Origin: Leucaena leucocephala
Taxonomy: Eukaryota > Streptophyta > Magnoliopsida > Fabales > Fabaceae
DNA length: 64,000 nucleotides
Assembly: GCA_037074615.1 (NCBI GenBank)
Contig: CM073518.1
Location: 8,928,001-8,992,000 of the forward strand
Reading direction: 5' to 3'
Shown here: positions 32,218 through 44,425 of the stretch, piece after piece
Numbering within the stretch: the first letter of the stretch is position 1
How the letters are laid out: each line of letters opens with the position of its first letter
Made by a program: the position numbers and the translations under genes
The notes under the pieces: model-generated
The model's input: the letters and a program-made list of their open reading frames with translations, nothing else
The model's database searches: none
Told to the model about the DNA's origin: nothing

Positions 32218-33014
32218 GTGACCCTAGAGCCATGCTAGGATTTAACCACGATCTTCCAGAATCCTCTGTGATTCTGTTATACTGTATCATTATCTCTAAA
32301 AGATCTTAAAACCAACAGACTAAGTTATAAGGTTAACTACTTCCACTTGTTGATAACTCAATAAAAAAAATTAAAAATACATTCAGTAGCCCATATTATT
32401 TACCAAGACTTTACTTATTTCCTCTTTTACTCAGGAGTTCCTTCTCATCTTTCTTATTCTGTTGTGGCTTACCATGGGCTGTTGCCTTGTGCAATAATGG
32501 CCTAACCACCTGCCATTGCATTCTGTTGCTATGGCCATATCATAAAATCTCATCTAAATCTGTGCTCTAACTACGAGCAATTTGTATCTGAAATGTGCTC
32601 TTATCTGAAGAATAATCTATATTAGATCTAACTCTTATCTGAAGAGTGATATGAACTCATCTGAATCTAGCTCTATCTAAAAGCTATCTATTTCAGATCC
32701 AACTCTTATCTGAAGAGTGATATGAAAATAATCTCTTTACTGTTATTTGTTATTCTTTCTGTCTACCATTTCTTTTGATAAAGCTATAACACTGCCACCC
32801 TCTTGGTACTTGCTGTAACCCTAACATAAGAAATGGCCTTGAGTACTGCATTCACAAGTCTGTAGAAATACCTGAGTAACCCCAATCATACTGTAATTGA
32901 CTGTCCTACTCACTGAGACTGTCTATCATTCTAGGTACATTCCTATTACATGTCGTATGGTATGGGAGCAACATAACTTTCTCATCTTTTATACTCTACC
33001 TTGCATGTACTGCA
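32218..33014 (-). mobile_element. Interior of element B, second part
   Basis: This continues the reverse complement of element A's interior (about 17,560 down to 16,920), including the AGATC/GAGTTGGATC repeat region inverted at 32,560-32,740. The last five bases (CTGCA) are the duplication of the next solo LTR. It is noncoding. Confidence 0.75.
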
Positions 33015-36000
33015 TGAAACATCCTTACTTTCATATGTCTTAGGGACCATTTGGTAGCATTTAGAACCACTTTCAAGGTCATTGAAGTCCAATTTCTCAA
33101 TCTGGAGTTTTACTCTTATCGAGTACTGTTCACTCTGAAAATTCCAGATGAGTGACCTGACTTTGAAAAATCATAACTAATTCTAGAAAAATCAAAATGA
33201 AGTGGTTCCAATTTCTAAATGAAGCTAACTCAATTATATTTCAGGGAAAAATAACTCGTTAACCATGAATTGACTGGGTCAACGTCAGTCACCGTTTCTA
33301 TTTTATTGTTCATCCAGCATTTTTCTCCTGAATCCAGCATTCTGGTCCCAACTTTGATAATTTATATCTCCTTGTGTAGACATCCAAATGAGACGTTTTA
33401 TATATAAAATTAAATCTTGGTATGTCTACTATTTACCATAAAAATTTCGTACATTTATTATTCCATTTACTATTTTTAATCATTTATCAAACATGACCTT
33501 GTCACCACGTGTTACTGTTCACAGTGGTATATTTCAGCATTTCTACTTTGCATACATATGCATACATCCCTCATACATCAGTCAAACATGCCAAACAACA
33601 ATTATTATTAATTAATAAGTTATTTTACATCTGGACATGTACATAAATTCTCATATCTCTATTACATCTTTTTCTGCCTGAAATCCGGTAGCATAACCGC
33701 TACGTTTCATCTGTACAAAGAACTGAACCGTACTGATTCGGTAATCCCCTCATGAGAACTACCATTCTACGTAGTACCCAGGAAAGACTAGATGAACCGG
33801 CTAGGTCCACTCACTTCTAGCCTCCTTAGACAGCACTACGTACACAGTACTTATCATATACTGATGTTCAGTCTTTACTTCGGCAGCATAACGGCGTCTC
33901 TTAAAATTCCCAGAATTCATTTTGACATAACCTCCCCTGTAATGGTTTACTTATTGGGATGAGATTCGGGGGAATCTCAGTAGCAACAATCATAACAATA
34001 TATGTAATGCAGAGTGACAGTGCTTGCTTGTGATTGTGTACAGATAAGTATGCTGCGTGCTTCCATGCTTAATAACATATGATCATAGCATTACAGCAGA
34101 GCTTTAGACATAACATATAAGACAACAATCCAACCAAACAATAGCACAACAAATCACAAAGCCATTACAATAAAGCTAGGATTAGTTACTACCTGGCTAG
34201 CTTAGCAGAACTCCATTATCCTTATTCTGCTTCCCGCTCCGCCAGAACTTCCTTTTCTCCTTTCTCTCTTCCTTTCCTTCTCCTTCTCTCTCTTCTTTCT
34301 CTCCCTTCTCCCTTGCCTTGCGTGAATGAAAATGGAATGGAGCGGGGTATTTATAATTGCCTTCAATGGCAATTCTGCAGTTTCTATGAACTTTGATCCT
34401 GCGGTCCTGGTTTTTCCTGGATTTTCCTATTTTTCTTAATTCCTCCTTTACTGTATCATGCATGACATCATTGGGACACCTCACCAGGACACCTCAGCGC
34501 CACATTTATCACATGTCTGAAATCCTGGACACCTCAGCAGCTGACTCAGCATGCTGACTCACCGGTCCAGTGTCCTGCCTCGTAGTACGTGTCCTCAACT
34601 TTTTCTTCTGCCTTTATGTTGGCGCCATGTGTCATCTTACTGGCACCTGTCACGCTTTCCAATGCTATCCAGATAAATCCAGGACTTTATCTGATCACCT
34701 CCTCGGTTATCGTGCCGACCGAGTAACTTTACTTTATTGAAACAGCATTAAAATAGTATTTTAATGCCACTTTTTCCCACATACTTCATGGGCTACGTTT
34801 TTGGGCTCTGGGAATGTTGTCTTGGATCCTGATCAAGCTCAAGTACTCTGATGGCTCGATTCCCAAGAAACAGCCCTTGGCAAAATACCAAAATGCCCTT
34901 GGGTGCCCTTTCTTGCACTATCTTTACCCTAAGGGTAAAATCGTCATTCCATACCCTTCTGTACTCTGTCAGGGTATATACTGACTCTCAGTAACTTTAT
35001 CTGTATGTGTCTTGGCTGCTGGGCCTGTCCAGAATGACCAAAATGCCCTTCATTCATCTGTTACACTTTTGTACAACACAGGGGCATTTTCGTAATTTCT
35101 CACTTTTCCGGGGTTCTGCCGGACACTGGCCCACCTATCAGTCCAAGTGTCTTACTGGGCCTTTGTTGGCGCCATTATTGGGCCTTTCTGGGTCCAATAT
35201 CCTCATGGCACGTATTACGAGGAATCTTCCCCGTTAATAATTATTGAATATTTTATCTATTATTCACCGTTTATACACATATCCGGACACCGGCTCCTTC
35301 TGTCCGAAACACTAGCCTGCGGTGTTCAGGCATCCCTGTGAGTCATATCAGTCATCTGACTGAGATCATCCGAACTCATTCAGTCCCTTTTCAAATACCG
35401 ATAAATCTCCCTATCGGATCCCCAGAGGCCTCACACTCCGTCTGGATTTTCTAATTTGCGAATAACTTTTTCTACAGGCCTCCTATCGGTATTCTGTCAG
35501 TTTCCCGACATCCGTCCCATAAGGACGTATCATCCTGTATTTTCTCACCTAGATCTGAATTCTAGGATATCCGGTATGAATTTTTATAACTTTTGGACTA
35601 TCAGTCCATTTCTGGCTATATGGAGTCTTCAAAAATTCCTGTATTAAGCCAGATTACCGAGCGTCACTTGCTCTCTCTACCGGTGAAATCTGGGACTGAA
35701 ATGCTGTCGGACAGTCCAAACCACTTCCGGCCTGACTTTCTTTAATTACAATTTAGCCCCATGGAACTTTTCTTCTTTTCATTTAAGTCCCTTTTTACTT
35801 GGCTAAAATTACACTTCCACATTTTTGTCTACTTTCCTTTTTGGCCTTGAAACTTTCCATAATTGCACTTAAGTCCTTTCATTTCCTTTACTAGGTCTAG
35901 GGGCATTATTGTCTTTTCATATTTTATCAGAGTATTCTCTGGCCCTGGTCAACTATCCAGATACCCCTTCTTGACTGTCTAACCTTAGCCAAATGACCAA

Positions 36001-36606
36001 AATACCCTTTACTCATTCTTCAGTTATTCTATAACATAAGGGCATTTTCGTCATTTTGCACATTTTTCCCGAACACCGGCCCCTCTTACCCCTGAACTGA
36101 TATTATGGGCCTGGGCCTTCCCTGGTGTCACTACGGGCCTTAGACAATACTGTATGGCCTCTGGCCATAGTCCGATCATCTCTATTCGGACTGCCTTTCC
36201 TTTACCGATTATAACTGTAAATTCCCATCTTCAGGAATTTTTACAGAAAAATCGGGACCTCAAATCAAAATTCTTTGACTCCTCATTCAATCCGGAATCC
36301 TTTTCTCTATCTCCCGGTATTTTCAGATATTTTATCCGGGCCGGGCTGTTTTGGCCTGAAAAAGCACTCACGCGCACACTTTTCCAAAATGACCATTTTA
36401 CCCCTGGTCATATTTCTAATTCTTTCATACACCTAGAGACCTCATATGCACATTTCACAGTTCAGTGAAATGATCAGCATAATTTTCTCTATTTTTTGGC
36501 AAAATATGGTACTCATCGGCTACCAGCCCGATCTTTCCCACAATTACGACTATGCCCTTTAATTTCTCTTTCTGGCATCTCTAGGCCTAAAAATTAGGGT
36601 GTTACA
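33015..36606 (-). mobile_element. Gypsy solo LTR, family A, long form, nested in element B
   Basis: The 3,592-bp segment has ends TGAAACATCC and AGGGTGTTACA and the perfect duplication CTGCA (33010-33014 and 36607-36611). It matches element A's LTR over most of its length, including the two segments missing from A's 5' LTR. It has about 600 additional U3 bases at its right end (36,000-36,600). TATA box at 34356-34348, donor candidate CAG|GTAGTAACT at 34192 and hairpin TGAGATTC-GGGG-GAATCTCA at 33960-33979 are present. Frames inside it (for example 35007-35237) are antisense to those in A and are not genes. Confidence 0.9.
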
Positions 36607-37198
36607 CTGCAAATGGGGAGTATTCATTCATTATAGCATACTATGATATGCGGGTCATCATATGACAACTGCAAGGAGATGCAACTATTCATCATAACTT
36701 ATGGCAACATAAGCCATATCATCATCACATAATTTGCTCAACCATCCATCACATGCAGACTGCAATTAAACAATTAACAATGTAAACTTTTAAGCATTCT
36801 TTCTTTGTCACATTATCTGCCAGATTATCTATCACATTATTTGATCAGGATCTGATAATTTATTCAAGATCCTAAAATAATTATTCTTTCACTTAACCTA
36901 CCACGTTACCCTCTTCCTAGAGTATAGACTGAACCCTTCATTACTTTATCTAACTTTATAGGCCATATGCTAGGATCATTCCTAGGCAAGTCTCAATCTA
37001 ATTTTTAATAATTCTGTTCAAGAAAGACTAACTAAACAAATTCTTTCGTAATGTAGATCTACTCCTGTAAGATTTGCTTAAATAAGCCATGCTAACTATC
37101 CCAACAAATACCCTAACTTAACAAAGTACTTATTACTTAGAGTTAGGGTCCAGGGACTATCCTATCTGATGCCAGAAACTTCTGCTCTGGTACCAAAA
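36607..37198 (-). mobile_element. Interior of element B next to its primer site
   Basis: On the minus strand the LTR end is followed by TGGTACCAGAGC (37195-37184), a primer-binding site one base away from the Met-tRNA form. The sequence then passes directly into the region matching element A at about 16,240-16,900. The gag gene that A has here is missing. Positions 36607-36611 are the solo-LTR duplication. Confidence 0.8.
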
Positions 37199-39226
37199 TG
37201 TAACATCCTTACTTTCATACGTCTTAGGGACCATTCGGTAGCATTTAGAACCACTTACAAGACCTTGGAAGTCCATTAGCTGAATCTAAAGTTTTTACTC
37301 TTCTCGAGTTACTGTTCATATGGTATTCCAGATTAAGCGACAAACTTTAAAAAATAATAATTAATTCTAGAAACATTAGAATGAAGTGGTTCAAATTCTA
37401 CTCAAAGCTAACATCCTAAAATTTAAGGAAAAAACAAGTTCCTGACCAAATACTTATCCAATTAATACAGTTTAATCGTCAAAGATTACTATTCATTTCG
37501 TCAAAAAATTTGAAAACAAATTCTGGTACCTAAATTTTGAAAATTTGTTCTCTTTGTAGAGACATCGAAATAAGGTGTTCTTGGTGTCAAAATGAAGCTT
37601 GACATGTTAACTAAATGTCTGTAAAATCTCATACATTTATTCCATCATTTACTATTATTAATTATACCATAAACATTGTTGCTTAAATTGGTCATACAAC
37701 ATCATTACTTGCAACAATTCTTCACATAACATCATATAACATTTACATTGACCAATCCCTAACTCCTCTTCATACTTCTTCATCCTATATCATCATTCAT
37801 AAACCTGTTGGGATTGGGATTACATGGAGAGGTGAGATTTTTGGGAAAATCTCAGTAGCAAACGGTACTAAATAATGCATGTATTAATATAAATACTTGT
37901 GCTTGCTTATGAAAGTGTTAACATTGTGTAATGTGCATACTTCAATGTATCATATGAAATACAATTGGCCAAAGTAATCATAGAAACAGAGCTTCAATCA
38001 TATACACATATGCGCATAATTTAACAAAGCCATAGCACAACTAAGCATAACATTCAATACATACATGTTTAGGATAAGTTTACTACCTCACATGCTTGAC
38101 TTTTCTCTTACTTAAGCTTTGCCTCTTTCTTCTTACTTCTCTTTGATGCGTGGCTGCCTCTTTGGAGTCCACAACCAATCCTAACATAACATTACCATCC
38201 ATTCATTACGATCTAGCTTTCTTGAACATTGAGCTTACTTAATTATATTAACTTTCCTTAATCTTTACTAATTGACTTGGCCCTTGAATCAATTGATGTC
38301 TTGACTTTACCCTACATAATTTTATCTTTTGAATCCATTTATGAGCTTAGAATTATGAAATTCCAGCTCCCATACACTGTTCTAGACTGATATGAAAAAT
38401 ATACATAATCCTTCTAAAAATTCTCATTTTGATTCCAATGCTTCCAATACTTGTTTCTCTACTTTATCCCACACAACTTTTCATTTTAAAACCATAGGAA
38501 ATATCAAAATCATGAAATTTCAATCACTGTTCATACGAGTGAACAGTAACAGAGAAGAATTCCAAGAATTACAACTTTCAATTCCAATACTTCCATGGTT
38601 CAAAACCTATCCAACCCTACACAAAATTATCATATCAATTCAATAGAAGCATTAGATCATTGAAATTTCATCTCCTTCTATCATGAACAGTGCAGACCGA
38701 AAGGTATCATCCATGGCAAAGTCAAGAATATCAACTTGATTCAATAACCAATCATCTAACTAGCTTCTTTAAGCATCAATTTCATAGTTCTAACTTAATT
38801 TTCCTCTTCCTCCTTTAACTTTGAATTTTGGACAGCAAGGGTTCAAAGTTGATGCTTAATTTTCTGTGTTCAAAATTCTGTATTGCGTTAAACTGATCAA
38901 ATTAATTTTCTCTATCTACTGGGAAAATTCGATACTAAACTATTTCTGGGCCTTTTTCGGCTCAACTTTCCATAATTATCTTTTTGTCCTCTGAACTTTT
39001 GAAAATTACACTTTAGGCCCTCAACTTTTCATAATTATACTTAATGGCCCAAAGTTTATGTCTACTTTATATTTTGTACCATGAAACTTTTATACTTTTC
39101 AGTTTAGTCCCTCTTCTTTAAACCTTTATCTATTCATTCTTTTCTTCTCTATTCATCATCACAATCCTTTCCAAACCTCTTTCCTCTATCAGTATTATAC
39201 TGATAGGGAAAACTTTGAATGTGACA
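37199..39226 (-). repeat. 5' LTR of element B, promoter deleted
   Basis: The 2,028-bp LTR is nearly identical to the left LTR over 37199-38830 but lacks about 0.95 kb (left-LTR positions about 27,230-28,190). The lost part contains the TATA box and the donor candidate at 27313. The hairpin TGAGATTTT-TGGG-AAAATCTCA (37833-37854) and the acceptor candidate remain. As the upstream LTR of the element, this copy can no longer supply a core promoter. Confidence 0.85.
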
Positions 39227-40144
39227 TCACTGCTGTTATTGAAGTCTTGATAGCAATGGAAGGCTAGAGTTACTGTGCTTTCTTGGAGATAATGCTGAAC
39301 CAGAATTCTTGATCTGAACAGGAAGTTCATTGTGTTTTTAATTCAAATTTAATTGTCTCGAGTTGATGTAGTTAATTCTGTAATTACTGATGCAATTAGA
39401 GTTAGTAGATGATTAATGATTAGGGAACCTAGTTAGATTTCCTATTTCCACATAATTGATGCTTTAACTTATTCTCATCCTTGAACTAGTTGAATATGGT
39501 TGTGGTTAATTAAAGTAATTCTATAACAGAGTACAGTTGTATCTGTTTAATTCATCTTCTTCTATCTCTTGAGTTGAATGATTCATAATTCTCTATTTAA
39601 TGTTAGCGAGTTGTAGCTTTGATTGAGATTTAGCTGAGGAGTTGTTGGCTAACATATTCTAATTCAACTAATTAACTCCTCATACTCTATGGATAATGAA
39701 GGTAAGGCTCTTTATGAATTAACCTAAGTTAACTTCACTTTTTTATTAATTAGTTTAATTTTATTTAATAATTAAAATGACAGTTATCAGTGATTCAAGA
39801 CTATAAGGTATTTTTGCAATTGATAATAGTTAGACAAATCAGATGATGTATAGCGACTATTTTTTAAAACAACTATTCAAATACATATTTTTGTTTCATT
39901 CTTTTTAAAACTTATTTTTATTACATTGAAATAAGGTGCAACTTATATAGGATCGCATTATAGCATGTAGTTATCTAACTCGGGTAGGTGTGTTTGGCGG
40001 TGGTTTCATTTGGCGTGCAAATCGATCATTACTCCACTGCACTAAGCTGCTGCGCTATAAATTTGCCTGCAAGACGATCAGAATTTATTTTTTATTTTTT
40101 GGTTTTATTACTTTTAAGTCTATTTTCGTACTTCTTTCTATATA

Positions 40145-41218
40145 CTCCCTCCACCCAGATTAAAATACAAGTAACTTTTGATAACTTTACTAAAATAAAA
40201 AGAAATTAACTCATTAATCTGTTTTAAATTGAAAAAAAAAATCTAATTTTATTTATATTAATAAAGTTTTGAACAAGAAAAAAATATGAGAAGGCTTGTT
40301 TAAATATTAATTAAAGGATAAATTTGATAAATACTCATCAATTACCTTTTTTAAAATAATGTATATATTATGAATGAAAAATTCTTCTAAAAGTTCTCCC
40401 TCCACTCCACTCTATAAGATATTTTTAAAACAATTAAAAGTATTAAATTTATCATAAAACTTAAATAATTTTTAATATTATCATATTAACTATAATAAAC
40501 TCTAATATCATTTTAATTTTTACTTTCTCACAATCCCTACTGAATATGAGTATATATGAGAAAATATTTAGGTTAAAATACATAAAAAATTCTTTAAATT
40601 TGAGTCAGTTACACATCGCCTACCTAACATTTAAAAATTTAAATTAAAAATATTAATATTTGATATTTTGACTATCAACCCCTACTATTAAAATTACTAT
40701 TAAAGTTAACAGCTTTTATCATGTCATATTTTAATTATACATTATGTGATTTAAAAACTAACACTTAACACTCTACATGTAATTTTAATTATGTTTAAAT
40801 ACTTAAAATAAAATATTTATTTGACTATGTCTTCTTTAAATAAAAAATATAAACTACTAAAATAATTTAAAATATTTATTTGATCATATCATTTTAAAAT
40901 AAAAAAGTATAAAATATTTAAAATTACATATCAAATACTAAGTGTTAGTTTTTAAATGACATGATATATACTTAAAAAATATAAAGATTATGATATGGTA
41001 AAAATTGTTAACTTTAATGATAATTTTAATAGCAATGGGTTGATAATTAAAATATGAAGTATTATAATCTTTAATTTAAAATTTTAAAAGTTAGAGAGGT
41101 GATATATAATTGATTTAAAATGCAGATGAGTTTTACTATTTTAGCCAAATATGTATATAAAACTTCTTAATAGATTAGATAGAAGATTTCTTACAAAATG
41201 AACGGGAGGAAGAGGGAG
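40145..41218. mobile_element. Stowaway-like MITE, unit copy 1 (with nested MITE)
   Basis: CTCCCTCCACCCAGATTAAA stands at the left, and the inverse of CTCCCTCTTCCTCCCGTTCA at the right, typical of plant Mariner/Stowaway ends. It is flanked by TA on the left and TG (a changed TA) on the right. A second CTCCCTCCACTCCACT at about 40,398 suggests more than one Stowaway insertion. The Mutator-like MITE at 40571-41146 is inside. Confidence 0.6.
40571..41146. mobile_element. Mutator-like MITE with long inverted ends, copy 1
   Basis: The 576-bp segment has ends GGTTAAAATA and TATTTTAGCC. Inverted homology extends over roughly 200 bases on each side, including ACATCGCCTACCTAACATTT against the inverse of AAAAGTTAGAGAGGTGATAT. 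Flanks AAATATTTA (40562-40570) and AAATATGTA (41147-41155) are a 9-bp duplication with one difference. The size and duplication length fit Mutator-like MITEs. Confidence 0.78.
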
Positions 41219-41468
41219 TGATTTATATTTTAGAACAAATGAAGTATAGATATAGGGATCTAATTAATGTAGTATACAGGGGATCTGATTAATTAATGAA
41301 GTCAACTGTTCCTAAGAATGGGCTTTGTCATATACATCTTGAATCTGACATCTGAAACAATATTGGTCATGGAAAAGAGTGGCTAGGTGCAGCTAACAAG
41401 AATTTTGCCGAATGGCCTCAACAAACCATATTAATTGTCATTAAAACTTGAAAATACAGTTAATGAAA

Positions 41469-41905
41469 GGGAAAATGATAAAAAAATATCATTTAAAATT
41501 TAAAAGGATAAAAAGGGCCCATAAATTTAGAAAAAGATAGATTGGGCAGGAGGCCTAATCTGTCACTTAGAAATTATTGTGCACAATTGCAAATACCATT
41601 GGCAGAGTTGCAAATAAAAAACGAAATTGTACATTTTACAACTCTACAATGGTATTTGCAACTCTTGTAATGGTATTTGTAACTTTTTCAATGGTATTTA
41701 CAACTCTGCTAGTTGTATTTGAATTCCTATAATGGTATTTACAACTCTACTAATGGTATTTACAACTCCCATAATAGTATTTGCAACTGTGCACAGTAAT
41801 TTAAAAATGACAGATTGGGCCTCCTGCCCAATCTATCTTTTTTTCAAATTGATGGGCCCTTTTTATCCTTTTAAATTTCAAATGGTCATTTTTTAGTATT
41901 TTCCC
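41469..41905. mobile_element. Mutator-like foldback MITE, copy 1
   Basis: The 437-bp segment has inverted ends of about 130 bases (GGGAAAAT, then AAAATTTAAAAGGATAAAAA, GGGCCCAT, GATAGATTGGGCAGGAGGCC). It has a perfect 9-bp duplication TTAATGAAA at 41460-41468 and 41906-41914. Its centre is an array of AATGGTATTTACAACTCT units of about 18-22 bp (41,640-41,790). Short frames read through these repeats are not genes. Confidence 0.88.
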
Positions 41906-42029
41906 TTAATGAAATAACACCCGGTATTAAATATACATCACGTTCTATAATAAACTTATAGTCATATATGCATAAGATTTTTGAAGTATTTAATATATTT
42001 TTGACAAAAATTATATTGAAAAGCCACAT

Positions 42030-43164
42030 GAAATAGGGAAATTATAAATTAGATTGGTAAATTCAACAAATCCCTAATTAGGCTATGGACTGAATTTGAG
42101 AGTTGTGAATTATCACATTGCCACTCATTTTTTTGAAGTCACCTTTTTGTTTATTGCAAAGCCATCTCTACAGGAGATTGACTATTGCCCCCATCAACAG
42201 TCAGAGCTCGAGGGACAATGATGGCCGAAGTTACGAGGACAATGACAACTTAATTTATTACAAAAGTTTTGTGTTTATAGATAACGTGAATTTGTGAATT
42301 GCTAAATTGAACTTGTTAATTTCTTTTACAAGATAGGTTTAAAAATTAAAAAGATTCAATTTAGCAATTCATAAGTCTCCATTAATTATTTATAATTAAT
42401 TTTTTGTAATAAAGTTATACTATTCAATAGATATATATTGTTATTCAAAAACAAGTTATGTTTAAAAATTAACAAGTTCAATTTAGTATTTTACAAGTTC
42501 TCATTAGTTATTTATAATAAAAATTTTGCAATAAAGTTATCACCGGAGCTCCAGTCGATGTTGTCGGTGGCAATTTAATTACAAAAGTTTGTTGTTAATT
42601 GCTAAATTGAACTTACTAATTGCTAAACTTGTCTTATGATTGAATAATAAAAGTTTAATTTATTGAAGAGTACAACTTTATTGCAAAAGTTTTGTTGTGA
42701 ATAACTAACGAGGACTTGCAAAATGTTTAATTGAACTTGCTAATTTATAAGCCTATCTTGTGATTAAATAACAATACATGTTTATTAGAGAGTGTAATTT
42801 TATCACAATTTTTTGTTGTGAATAGCTAAGGGGTACTTGCATGTGAATGGCTAAATTAAACTTGTTACTTTTAAGCATGTGTTATTGTAGAAATTAGTAA
42901 GTTCAATTTAACAATTCATACGTACCCATAATTAGCTATTCACAACAAAACCTTTATAATAAAGTTGCCACCATTGCAAGAGTTTTAGCCAACGTTGATG
43001 GAGCTTCAGCCTCCATCACCGACAAAGGTGACTTTGAAAAAAAAAAAAAAAGAGTGTGCTTTAAAAAAAGTCAGGGCCAATGTGTTAAAATACCCAATAT
43101 TTACAAATTTCAAATTGGGTCCATGATCTAATTAGGGATTTGTTGAATTTGGCAACCTAATTTA
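42030..43164. mobile_element. Foldback element with internal repeats, copy 1, right end cut
   Basis: GAAATAGGGAAAT…GGTAAATTCAACAAATCCCT on the left is inverted on the right (AGGGATTTGTTGAATTTGGC). Inverted homology runs over 100 bases. The middle holds several direct and inverted copies of a ~100-bp block containing TTTTGTTGTGAATAACTAA and TAAATTGAACTTG. The outermost right end survives only in copy 3; in copies 1 and 2 it stops at CCTAATTTA. Superfamily and target duplication are not determined. Confidence 0.62.
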
Positions 43165-44425
43165 AGCTTTTTAGGCTTAAAAATTTCGATATTACACTCT
43201 CCACCTCTATTTTCTCTCTCTTTTATCTGTAACTTTCCTCTATTCTAAACACTTGAACCACAGGAAAGTTCAGTCTTCATCTTCATTTTCTCTTTCTACA
43301 TTCACTATGACGGCTGCTGTTGAAGTCTTTACAGCAATGAAAAGCTAGAATTACTGTGCTCTCTTGGAGATAATGCTGAACCAGAATCCTTGATATGAAC
43401 AGGAAGTTCATTGTGTTTTTAATTCAAATTTAATTGTGTCGAATTGATGTAGTTAATTCTATAATTACTGATGCAATTAGAGTTAGTAGATGATTAATGA
43501 TTAGGGAACCGAGTTAGATTTCCTATTTCTACATAATTGATGCTTTAATTGATTCTCATCCTTAAACTAGTTGAACATAGTTGTGGTTAATTAAAGTAAT
43601 TCTATAATAAATTACAGTTGTATCTGTTTAATTCATCTTCTTCTATCTCTTGAGTTGAATAATTCATAATTCTCTATTTAATGTCAGCGTGTTGTAACTT
43701 TGATTGAGATTTAACTGGCGAGTTGTTGGTTAATATATTCTAATTCAACTAATTAACTCCTCAGACTCTGTGGATAATAAAGGTAAGGTAATCTATAAGG
43801 GAACACATTTATTATTGATTCATATCATCAACATTAACACTTAAAACCAAAAACAGTAGCATAGAATTTATATTTAAATTTAGTTCAAACATCTTATCTC
43901 ACAATTCATCTGATTATTTTGTTAATTTGTGGTTCATTAGATTAATTAGGTATTTTAACATGTATTTAAGTTCTTTATGAATCAATCTAAATTAGCTTCA
44001 CTTTAATATTAGTTAGCTTAATTTTATTTAATAATTAAAACAATTAGCAATGCTTCAAGGCATTAAAATGACAATTATCAATGCTTCAAGACACTAAGGT
44101 ATTTTTGCAATTGATAATGGTTGGACAAATACAGCGACTATTTCTTAAAACAACTATTCAAATAGATATTTTTGTTTTATTCTTTTTAAAACTTATTTTT
44201 ATTACATTGAAATAAGGTGCAACTTATATAGGATAGCATTATAGCATTTAGTTATCCAACTCGGGTAGGTGTGTTTGGCGGTGGTTTCATTTGGCGTGCA
44301 AATCGATCATTACTCCACTGCACTAAGCTGCTGCGCTATAAATTTGCCTGCAAGACGATCAGAATTTATTTTTTATTTTTTGGTTTTATTACTTTTAAGT
44401 CTATTTACGTACTTCTTTCTATATA

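Larger units (their letters stand above)
25589..39226 (-). mobile_element. Coding-less gypsy element (element B, LARD-like)
   Basis: The 13.6-kb element is in minus orientation, with LTRs at both ends and near-perfect duplications TTACT (25584-25588) and TCACT (39227-39231). Right of the left LTR is an inverted polypurine tract (28564-28598). Left of the right LTR is an inverted primer site (37184-37195). After subtracting two nested solo LTRs, about 3.3 kb of interior remains, homologous to element A's noncoding interior. Gag is gone: the primer-site side passes directly into the block matching A at 16,240. Movement would have required proteins in trans. Confidence 0.85.
39227..43164 (+). 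repeat. Tandem unit, copy 1 (right piece)
   Basis: Together with 25458-25588 this is the first of three head-to-tail copies of a ~4.26-kb unit. From about 39,970 on it is nearly identical to copies 2 and 3. From 39,227 to 39,970 it differs clearly (24 differences in roughly 400 bases at 39,361-39,715) and lacks about 200 bases present in the others (43,790-43,980). The unit holds MITEs and no gene. Confidence 0.88.

Noticed and set aside
39988..40209. 73-codon frame repeated at 44269 and 48526 with a hydrophobic stretch
   Set aside because: It has no ATG start, runs into the Stowaway-like MITE, and is present three times only because the unit is triplicated. No signal of coding constraint.
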